DNA from: JAJDIA01 sp031555735
GTDB lineage: Bacteria > Bacteroidota > Bacteroidia > Bacteroidales > Tannerellaceae
Reading direction: 5' to 3'
Assembly (NCBI GenBank): GCA_031555735.1
Contig: JAVBUE010000009.1
Span: forward strand, 33,028 to 97,027
DNA length: 64,000 nucleotides
The notes under the pieces were generated by a model. The model was not told the DNA's origin. It did not search any database and saw only the letters and a list, made by a program, of their open reading frames with translations. The translations under genes and the position numbers were made by a program. Below, in pieces: positions 52,173-59,491 of the stretch (positions are counted from its first letter, which is position 1; each line of letters begins with the position of its first letter).

Positions 52173-54161
52173 TTGAATGATATGAAAATGAAAAACAATG
52201 AATTTATTCTGAAAAGGAAAGACCCGTTACAGATTGTTTTAGACAACACGATGGCATATGTCTATGTATGCGATGTAAACACCTATGAGATTGTGTTTGC
52301 AAACAAAGCGTTGAAATCCGGATATACGTATGAGATTGAAGGTTTAAAATGCTGGCAGGCATTGTCTGATTTTGACGGTCCCTGTCCCTATTGTAAACTG
52401 AAAGACGTGCTCAAGTTGCAGACGGGAGTACCCTATCAGTGGGAAAATTACAACCCCGACATTAATAAATGGTTACAGATCAGCCAGTCTGTTTTGAAAT
52501 GGATTGACGGGCGCGACGTGCATTTGATCACCTTTACCGATGTATCCGATATCAAGAACTACGGAATCGAACTGCAGAAATATAAGTCAGATCTGGAAAA
52601 GTTACTGACGGAAAAAACCGAAAGCGAAGAAAAACTGTTATCCATTAACGATAATATGCCCGATGCCTTTTCTTTTCAGGTGCAGCGTAAAAAAGGAGAA
52701 ACACCTAAGTGGCTTTATATCAGCAAGGGAATCGAAGCGATCTGTGGGATGGAATTAAATAAGATGAAACAGGATGCGTCTATGCTGTACAGACAATTGC
52801 ATCCGGCTGATAAGCAGAAACTCTTTCAGGCTGTGGAAAGAGAGAAACCGTTTATACTGGAAATCCGTTATATCAACCCTCAAACAGGAGATTTGAAATA
52901 TCTTGAATTTTCGGAGAAACCCAGACAGAATTATGCAGATGAGATCGTATGGGACGGCCTGGCCATAGATATTACCAGGCGCAAACAGATTGAAGCGGAG
53001 CTGCACAAGTCACAGGAAGAACTGTTGAAGACCAGCCTGGTGAACAAAATCAGTACAAACCTGGTAAATGGCGCCATTTTCCGAAGCCGCCTGACACCTT
53101 CAGGCAAGCTAACCCTCGATTTTGTTTCGAGTAATATCGATCAGTTGTCGGGAGGAATCATGGCCGGTGAGTTGGAAAAAGACCTCTCGCTCTTTTTTAA
53201 CCGTATCCATCCGGATGAAAAGATGAACGTTATGCAGACGATGTGGCATAATAACAGCTTGCTTGAATCTGTTTCAGTCACTTTCAGATATATCCGTAAC
53301 AATGAGGTGCGTTGGTATAAGATCCAATCGATGGGCAGTATGGATAAGGACGATGTCGTACACGACGGTATCCTGCTGGATATCACCGACCAGAAACAAC
53401 TGGAAGCCGACCTGATCAAGGAACGCGACCGGGCAGAAGAATCAGACCGGCTGAAAAGCACCTTCATGGCCAATATGAGCCATGAGATCCGTACCCCCAT
53501 GAATGCCATCTTAGGTTTTCTTGAACTGATCTTCTCAGAAGATATCCTGCTGGATGAAGATACGCAGAAGAATTTTGTGCGGATCATATCGGACAACGCG
53601 TATCAACTGATGGGACTGATCAACGACCTGTTGGATATTTCCAAACTGGATGCAGGGCAAATCAAGATCAATCTGACCACCGATCACCTGGATATACTGA
53701 TGCAGGATATATATACCTCTTTCATGACCTCCGGCACGAGCATGTTGGAAAAAGATATCGATCTGATCTTCGACAAGCAGGAAACAGATGCCGACGATCA
53801 GTTCACCCTCGATTTCTTCCGCTTGCGGCAGATATTGAACAACATCATCGGCAACGCCATCAAGTTTACCGACAAGGGATATATAAAGTATGGCTACCAG
53901 ATCGATAAAAAGGGTTTGCTTTTCTTTGTGGAAGATACGGGGATCGGTATTCCGGCTGATAAGATAGCGGAGATCGGACGTCCCTTCCATCAGGTGCACG
54001 ACCAGTCTAAAGCCGTTCAGTATGGCGGAACGGGTATCGGTCTGGCCATCTCTAAAAACCTGATCGAACTGATGGGTGGCAAGTTGCAGATCAGCTCGGA
54101 ATTGGGAAAAGGCACCCGTTTCGAATTTATCATACCCTGCGGGGAGATAAATGGGAAATGA
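52173..54161 (+). CDS. soluble PAS-domain sensor histidine kinase (paralogue 2)
   Basis: A 662-residue kinase with the same layout as its upstream neighbour and about half identical by eye: PAS 1 with YVCDVNTYEIVFANK and FDGPCPYCKL, further PAS-like domains, H437 in MANMSHEIRTPMNAILGF, ATPase motifs NNIIGNAIKF, VEDTGIGI and GGTGIGLAISKN. ATG at 52173 or 52182 would both serve. This is a tandem duplication that has diverged mostly in the sensory middle; the cysteine motif is kept in both. No partner regulator is adjacent. Confidence 0.92.
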   Translation: MNDMKMKNNEFILKRKDPLQIVLDNTMAYVYVCDVNTYEIVFANKALKSGYTYEIEGLKCWQALSDFDGPCPYCKLKDVLKLQTGVPYQWENYNPDINKWLQISQSVLKWIDGRDVHLITFTDVSDIKNYGIELQKYKSDLEKLLTEKTESEEKLLSINDNMPDAFSFQVQRKKGETPKWLYISKGIEAICGMELNKMKQDASMLYRQLHPADKQKLFQAVEREKPFILEIRYINPQTGDLKYLEFSEKPRQNYADEIVWDGLAIDITRRKQIEAELHKSQEELLKTSLVNKISTNLVNGAIFRSRLTPSGKLTLDFVSSNIDQLSGGIMAGELEKDLSLFFNRIHPDEKMNVMQTMWHNNSLLESVSVTFRYIRNNEVRWYKIQSMGSMDKDDVVHDGILLDITDQKQLEADLIKERDRAEESDRLKSTFMANMSHEIRTPMNAILGFLELIFSEDILLDEDTQKNFVRIISDNAYQLMGLINDLLDISKLDAGQIKINLTTDHLDILMQDIYTSFMTSGTSMLEKDIDLIFDKQETDADDQFTLDFFRLRQILNNIIGNAIKFTDKGYIKYGYQIDKKGLLFFVEDTGIGIPADKIAEIGRPFHQVHDQSKAVQYGGTGIGLAISKNLIELMGGKLQISSELGKGTRFEFIIPCGEINGK

Positions 54162-54166
54162 ATCCC

Positions 54167-54174
54167 TATCTTTG
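54167..54174 (+). promoter_or_regulatory. -7 box of queDE
   Basis: TATCTTTG, 20 nt before the queD ATG. The leader is too short for a preQ1 riboswitch. Confidence 0.5.
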
Positions 54175-54194
54175 CGGCTGATAAGAACGATTAC

Positions 54195-54530
54195 ATGTAT
54201 ATTGTACAGAAAAGACTGGAGATTTCAGCCTCGCACAGTTTAAAATTATCGTATGAGAGCGCCTGTGAAAACCTGCACGGGCATAATTGGATCATCACCG
54301 TCTGGTGCCGTTCCCGTGAACTGAACGGGGATGGCATGGTGATTGATTTCTACCATATCAAGAAACTGATCACCGACCGGTTGGATCATCGGTACCTGAA
54401 CGATGTATTGCCATTCAACCCCACGGCGGAAAATATGGCCCGGTGGATTTGTGAGCAGATACCAACTTGTTTCAAGGTGTCGGTGCAGGAATCCGAAAAC
54501 AACATCGCCTGGTATGAAGAAGGTGAATGA
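54195..54530 (+). CDS. queD: 6-carboxytetrahydropterin synthase (QueD)
   Basis: Zn enzyme that makes 6-carboxy-tetrahydropterin from dihydroneopterin triphosphate, second step of 7-deazaguanine synthesis. The 111-residue product has the catalytic Cys and Zn histidines in SACENLHGHNW plus the earlier SASHSL, then VIDFYHIKKL, LDHRYLND and NPTAENMARW. Length is normal. The queE start lies inside its last 17 nt. Confidence 0.96.
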   Translation: MYIVQKRLEISASHSLKLSYESACENLHGHNWIITVWCRSRELNGDGMVIDFYHIKKLITDRLDHRYLNDVLPFNPTAENMARWICEQIPTCFKVSVQESENNIAWYEEGE

Positions 54531-55059
54531 GATCTTCTATAGCCTGCAGGGAGAGGGATATTATACCGGTACGCCAGCCGTATTTGTCCGCTTCTCCGGT
54601 TGTAACCTCCATTGTGCTTTCTGTGATACCGATCATACAGCGGGTGTCCGGATGAGCGACGAAGAGATCATCGATGCCGTCCGGACGTATCCGGCACGAC
54701 ATGTGGTGATCACCGGAGGAGAACCCGGCCTGCAACTGACGGACGAGTTAGTAGCCAAACTCCATGACGCAGGCTGCTATGTGCAGATCGAAACCAATGG
54801 GACGGTTCCCATACCTTCCGCCATCGACTGGGTAACCTGCTCTCCCAAAGAGGGTGGCCGGGTCGTCCTCTCTCGTATCCATGAACTTAAAGTGGTATAT
54901 ACCTCCCAGGATATGCTCCCCTATGAAGAGCTACATGCCGATGTCTGTTTCCTCCAGCCCTGTTCATGCCGGAACACCGGCGAAGTCATCCGCTATATCC
55001 TCCAACACCCCCGCTGGCGCCTCAGCCTGCAAACACATAAAATGCTGGATATCAGATAA
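54514..55059 (+). CDS. queE: 7-carboxy-7-deazaguanine synthase (QueE)
   Basis: Radical SAM enzyme that contracts the pterin ring to 7-carboxy-7-deazaguanine. The 181-residue product has FYSLQGEGYYTGTPAVFVRFSGC, the cluster motif CNLHCAFCD, VVITGGEPGLQ, IETNGTVPIP and a C-terminal LSLQTHKML. The ATG at 54514 overlaps queD by 17 nt and gives the family start MKKVNEIFYSLQGEG. Its product feeds queuosine (with QueC, not in this window). Confidence 0.96.
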   Translation: MKKVNEIFYSLQGEGYYTGTPAVFVRFSGCNLHCAFCDTDHTAGVRMSDEEIIDAVRTYPARHVVITGGEPGLQLTDELVAKLHDAGCYVQIETNGTVPIPSAIDWVTCSPKEGGRVVLSRIHELKVVYTSQDMLPYEELHADVCFLQPCSCRNTGEVIRYILQHPRWRLSLQTHKMLDIR

Positions 55060-55102
55060 GCTTTTTTTGTCACAAACAAATGGTTAGTTTGCCGTATTTT
55101 CT

Positions 55103-55110
55103 TATTTTTG
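55103..55110 (+). promoter_or_regulatory. -7 box of the AAA ATPase/DUF4276 pair
   Basis: TATTTTTG, 35 nt before the ATG at 55146. Confidence 0.4.
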
Positions 55111-55145
55111 CATTTAATCTGATAATTCTGATAAACGATACCCAT

Positions 55146-56351
55146 ATGAAAATAGAGAAGATTAGAGTCCGGAATTTTAAAGTCTTTCAGGATATGGAAA
55201 TACGAGACTTGTCGAAGTTCTGTGTCTTTCTGGGTGCAAACGGAGTAGGTAAATCCACATTGTTTGATATATTTGGTTTCTTAAGCGATGCATTGAATGG
55301 CAATATTCGAACAGCCTTAAATAAACGGGGAGGTTTCAGGGAAGTATATTCCAGAAATGGAAACGGACCTATTGAATTTGAAATTAAATTCCGAAACGAT
55401 GCCACCGGAGAAACGAAACCTCCTCTCATCACCTATGAACTGCATATCAACATTAATAATAATAACCAACCTATCATAACTAAAGAAATCCTTAGTTATC
55501 GGAGAGGAAACTATGGAAGGCCTTATCGGTTTTTAGAATTTGCCAACGGTGAGGGTAGTGCCATTGCTAATGAAGAAGGATTTGAAACACAAAAACAACA
55601 ATTCAAGGAAGTAAGAGAAGCGCAAACATTAGCTTCTGCGGATATACTTGCCATTAAGGGGTTAGGGCAGTTTCAGAAATTTAAAGCAATAACCTCATTC
55701 CGCAAATTGCTGGAGAGTTGGTATGTATCCAATTTTAAAGTGGACGCGGCTCAAACAGTAGAAGATTCTGCTTATAGTGAACACCTGTCTGTTTCAGGTA
55801 ATAATCTGGCACAAGTCACCAAGTATATTTATGAAACGCATCCGGATGTATTTAAAGAAGTGCTTCAAAAACTACAAACCAGAATACCGGGAATAGAAAA
55901 GGTACAAGCCTTGGAGACACCGGACGGACGTATAGTTCTCCAGTTTAAGGATGGCAGTTTTACGGATCCGTTCATCTCGCGATTTGTGTCAGATGGAACC
56001 ATCAAAATGTTTGCTTACCTTATTTTACTGAATGATCCCAATCCTCATCCTCTGCTGTGTGTGGAAGAGCCCGAGAACTATCTTCATCCTGAATTGTTGC
56101 CTGAGTTGGCTGAAGAATTCAGAGATTACGCATCTAAAGGAGGACAGGTGTTGGTGTCAACTCATTCTCCTGAATTAGTGAATGCATTGGATTTGCAGGA
56201 AGTGTATTGGCTCCAAAAACAAAAAGGCTATACAACCATTCATGCGGCAATTAATGATGAAGTGATCAAGAGACTTTTTGAAAACGGGGATCAATTGGGC
56301 TGGTTATGGTATCAAGGCTACTTTAAAGGCAGTGGTCCTAAAAGCTTTTGA
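55146..56351 (+). CDS. AAA (ABC-like, OLD/RecF-type) ATPase of a two-gene module
   Basis: A 401-residue ATPase. It starts MKIEKIRVRNFKVFQDMEI, with Walker A GANGVGKST (residues 30-38), a middle region without known domain, then RFVSDGTIKMFAYLILL (signature-like), Walker B LLCVEEPENYLHPELLPEL and the switch His in VSTHSPELVN. It is an AAA_15/AAA_21 family protein. I chose ATG 55146 over an upstream in-frame start. The gene is visibly more AT-rich than neighbours. Its stop adjoins the DUF4276 gene; the pairing suggests an anti-phage or plasmid-defence module. Confidence 0.85.
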   Translation: MKIEKIRVRNFKVFQDMEIRDLSKFCVFLGANGVGKSTLFDIFGFLSDALNGNIRTALNKRGGFREVYSRNGNGPIEFEIKFRNDATGETKPPLITYELHININNNNQPIITKEILSYRRGNYGRPYRFLEFANGEGSAIANEEGFETQKQQFKEVREAQTLASADILAIKGLGQFQKFKAITSFRKLLESWYVSNFKVDAAQTVEDSAYSEHLSVSGNNLAQVTKYIYETHPDVFKEVLQKLQTRIPGIEKVQALETPDGRIVLQFKDGSFTDPFISRFVSDGTIKMFAYLILLNDPNPHPLLCVEEPENYLHPELLPELAEEFRDYASKGGQVLVSTHSPELVNALDLQEVYWLQKQKGYTTIHAAINDEVIKRLFENGDQLGWLWYQGYFKGSGPKSF

Positions 56352-56353
56352 GT

Positions 56354-56941
56354 ATGGCGAGAATTGAAATTCTTGTTGAGGAATCGTCCATGGCGGAACT
56401 CTTACAAATCATTTTACCCAACATGTTATCTGATGAATGGAAGTTAGGGTACAATGTTTTTATCCGCAAACATCAGGGTAAATCCGATTTGCAGAAATCC
56501 ATCCCGATGAAACTAAAAACATTCTCACAATGGAATGAGCCTGTCGGGTTTATTATCTTACATGATCAGGATAGTAATAACTGTGTGGACTTGAAGCGCA
56601 AATTGCAGGAATTGTGTAAACCGTATGAAAAGCTTCCTGTTTTGATCCGAATAGTCTGCAGGGAACTTGAAGCCTGGTATCTGGGGGATATGAATGCTAT
56701 TCAGCAGGCATATCCTGCATTCAAAGCCAAAACATTTCAAGGGAAATCGAAATTCCGAAACCCGGATATGTGTAATGCAAAAAACGAACTTAAAAAAATA
56801 CTACCATCCTATCAGGAAACTTCTTCTACCAGGCTAATCGCTCCTTATTTAGATTATCAGGTAAACAAATCTGAAAGTTTTCACCAATTTTTGCTTGGGA
56901 TACAGTCGTTTATCCATAAAATGTCTGCCTCTGTCAGATAA
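56354..56941 (+). CDS. DUF4276 family protein, partner of the AAA ATPase
   Basis: A 195-residue protein with the DUF4276 layout: IEILVEESSMAELLQIILP at the N-terminus, GFIILHDQDSNNC in the middle and RELEAWYLGD after it. The acidic residues in LVEE and the DQD motif are placed like those of TOPRIM nucleases; that is inference. I chose ATG 56354, 2 nt after the ATPase stop; a TTG two codons upstream overlaps that stop. AT-rich like its partner. It converges with the third PAS kinase gene, overlapping by 8 nt. Confidence 0.8.
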   Translation: MARIEILVEESSMAELLQIILPNMLSDEWKLGYNVFIRKHQGKSDLQKSIPMKLKTFSQWNEPVGFIILHDQDSNNCVDLKRKLQELCKPYEKLPVLIRIVCRELEAWYLGDMNAIQQAYPAFKAKTFQGKSKFRNPDMCNAKNELKKILPSYQETSSTRLIAPYLDYQVNKSESFHQFLLGIQSFIHKMSASVR

Positions 56942-59285
56942 GCATCGGTTCGCAGGGGATGGTGAACCAGAATTCGGAGCCTTTGCCTATTTCGGAATCG
57001 ACACCGATTTCGCCGTCGAGATGGTTGATGATGAATTTGCAGATGGAAAGACCCAGTCCGTTTCCCTGCACAAAGATGTCGAATTTGGAGAAGCGGTTGA
57101 ATACATCCGGCAGATGTTCGGCCGGAATACCTTTGCCTGTGTCCCTGACATAGAAACGCAACCCTTTCTCTATATACGTATAACCAATCGTGATGGAGCC
57201 CTCCGTCGTGAACTTGCAGGCATTGCTTAGGAAGTTGGAGATAACCTGTGTCAGGCGGTTGCGTTCGGAAAACAGGCGGCATTGGCTATCAGGCAGATCC
57301 AGGACAAGCGATACGCCAGGTTTGGTCTTCTGCGAATAGATTTGTTCCATTTGGTGCAGGATGGTTGCCACTTCAAACTCCGAGTAGAAGAAATCCATTT
57401 CGTCTGCTTCTATCTTGGATATATCCAGGATATCGCTGATGAGTTGGAGCAGCAGGTCGTTATTTGTTTCAATGATCTCATAATAACTCTCCTGTTCTTC
57501 TTTATCCTCCGTCTGCATGATCAGTTGGGAGAAGCCGACGATCGCGTTCAGCGGCGTGCGGATCTCGTGGCTCATATTGGCCAGGAAGGCGCTTTTGAGC
57601 CTGTTCGACCGTTCGGCTTTGTCGCGCAGTTCGATCAGCTCATCGGTCATCTTCAGGGCGGTCACATCCCGTCTGAGTCCTACGATGCGCGATACATTCC
57701 CTATTTTATCCCGTTCCGACACCAGGGCATGCACTTCATACCATCCCTGTTCCTGATGGGGAAAGGTGATCCGGATCTGTTCCGTCGCCACCGTCTTTTT
57801 CCCGTTGATAAGACCTTCCAGAACCTGTTCAAACAGGCGGATATCTTCCGGCAGGATATATTCCTGGAAGTTTTCGATGTTGATCCCGGTAGATTCAAGC
57901 GAATCATTGCCAAGGGATACGAAACAGCGGGATTTCACATCGATCTCCCAGGGGACGATCTGTGCCGCGTTGAACGACAGTTCCAGTTTGGATTGCGCCT
58001 CCTCCAACGATTTCTGTTTGCGGATATCTTCCGTGATATTCCGTTCGGTACCGATTACCTGATATACTTTTCCGTCTTTACCGGAGCGCATACCGATACT
58101 ATAGATCTCAAACCATTCGTATGATTGATTCACTAATATGCGGAGTATCAGTTTGAACTTTTCCAGTTCGCCTGAGGTCAGCTTGCTTAAGACCTGGATT
58201 AATTCTTCGCGTTCATCCGGATGAATCAACCGAAGGAGCTGGTCCATCGACAGGCCGTCTTTCGAGATCGGGCTTCCATTCAGCGCGGAGAAAGAGAAGG
58301 ATTTCACATCGTATATCCAGGCGGAAATCTTTCCGGCTTCGAGAACCAGGGAGAGCTCGCGCTGGGTCTTGATCAGTTCGTAGTCTTTCCGGCGGCTATC
58401 GGTGGTTTCGATCGTCGATGCCATCAGGTAGGGGGTGCCATTGGAGCCGATGAATTTGTTTTTCGTGGTGATCGACCAACGTACCGGTTCCCCTGTCTCC
58501 TCGTCATAGCTTACACGGTCGAAAGTAACAGGTGTATTACTCTCCACCACCATCATATCTTCCCGGATGAATGCTTCCGTCATCGGTTCCCAGCGGTCCA
58601 TATCGTTTTGGCCGATCTGGAAAGGATTATCATTACCGAAAAAGTCGAGCAGGTAGTTATTGAAGAAAACATACCGCAATTCGTTGGATATGTCTTTGAC
58701 GAGTATCCCCATAGGCAGGTTGTCCACTACCGCCTGGAAGAACGATTTGAGCTCGGTCGTTTTTTTCTCCGCCGCTGCATATTCGGTATCGTCGTGGGTG
58801 AAGCAGATCACCTGGTTGTCCAGGAAGGGGACAGTCAGACCGGCAAAATAATGGGTTTCACCGTTTTTAGTCACTTCATATTCGAAGGTATTCGATTTGC
58901 CCGTCAGAAACGTATCCTCCACATTATCGCCAACCATCCGCATGGCGCCGGAAAAGTCGGAGGGGAGAGAAGAGATATCCCGCAGTTTTTTCCCCTTCAC
59001 CTCTTCGATGGATAAACCGAGCAACACACTCTCCAACGGATTGATGATCTCGATCAGTGTCAGGTCTTTATCATAGACCAGCGCCATGTCGGGCATGGAC
59101 GACAACAACCGGTGCATCCATTCATTGGTTTTCACATACGCTTTTTCCTTTTGCTTCTTTTTGCGGATGTACAGGGTAACGCCTGCCAGCAGTACTGCCA
59201 ACAAAACAATTTCAAGTATGATTACTTCCGGATATGCTTGGAATAGCAGCGAATAATCTTTGGCGAATATGCATAATATCATCAT
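56934..59285 (-). CDS. membrane PAS-domain sensor histidine kinase
   Basis: A 783-residue kinase. One membrane helix (about 20-40, VIILEIVLLAVLLAGVTLYI) and a basic linker are followed by several PAS domains, including DMALVYDKDLTLIEIINPLE and the PAC-like VIGTERNITEDIRKQK and IVGLRRDVTALK. HisKA carries H573 in MSHEIRTPLNAIVGF; HATPase has NFLSNACKFT, RDTGKGI and GNGLGLSICK. There is no receiver domain. I set the start at ATG 59285 because the -7 box TACTTTTG (59367-59374) overlaps the longer frame's ATG at 59369. Confidence 0.88.
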   Translation of the reverse strand: MMILCIFAKDYSLLFQAYPEVIILEIVLLAVLLAGVTLYIRKKKQKEKAYVKTNEWMHRLLSSMPDMALVYDKDLTLIEIINPLESVLLGLSIEEVKGKKLRDISSLPSDFSGAMRMVGDNVEDTFLTGKSNTFEYEVTKNGETHYFAGLTVPFLDNQVICFTHDDTEYAAAEKKTTELKSFFQAVVDNLPMGILVKDISNELRYVFFNNYLLDFFGNDNPFQIGQNDMDRWEPMTEAFIREDMMVVESNTPVTFDRVSYDEETGEPVRWSITTKNKFIGSNGTPYLMASTIETTDSRRKDYELIKTQRELSLVLEAGKISAWIYDVKSFSFSALNGSPISKDGLSMDQLLRLIHPDEREELIQVLSKLTSGELEKFKLILRILVNQSYEWFEIYSIGMRSGKDGKVYQVIGTERNITEDIRKQKSLEEAQSKLELSFNAAQIVPWEIDVKSRCFVSLGNDSLESTGINIENFQEYILPEDIRLFEQVLEGLINGKKTVATEQIRITFPHQEQGWYEVHALVSERDKIGNVSRIVGLRRDVTALKMTDELIELRDKAERSNRLKSAFLANMSHEIRTPLNAIVGFSQLIMQTEDKEEQESYYEIIETNNDLLLQLISDILDISKIEADEMDFFYSEFEVATILHQMEQIYSQKTKPGVSLVLDLPDSQCRLFSERNRLTQVISNFLSNACKFTTEGSITIGYTYIEKGLRFYVRDTGKGIPAEHLPDVFNRFSKFDIFVQGNGLGLSICKFIINHLDGEIGVDSEIGKGSEFWFTIPCEPMLI

Positions 59286-59366
59286 AATCAGCGTATTAAT
59301 TATTCTTAACGGGGAAATAAATGTAATAATTGAGCCATATGCACACACTAAGAGTCTAAAAGTTTC

Positions 59367-59374
59367 CAAAAGTA
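59367..59374 (-). promoter_or_regulatory. -7 box of the membrane PAS kinase gene
   Basis: TACTTTTG on the minus strand, about 82 nt before the chosen ATG. Confidence 0.5.
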
Positions 59375-59459
59375 GGTAGTTTCGTTGAAATAATGCAGGA
59401 ATCAGCCGGAAAATAATAATTATTACCCATTGTCCGACCTGATGACGTTATACATTGCC

Positions 59460-59467
59460 TATCTTTG
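59460..59467 (+). promoter_or_regulatory. -7 box of the PcrA/UvrD gene
   Basis: TATCTTTG, 24 nt before the GTG start codon. Confidence 0.5.
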
Positions 59468-59491
59468 TGTGCCTAAAAAACAAAATCGAAG

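Noticed and set aside
59286..59369. 28-residue N-terminal extension of the membrane PAS kinase
   Set aside because: Its ATG lies inside the probable -7 box TACTTTTG, so it would not be in the mRNA if that promoter is used.
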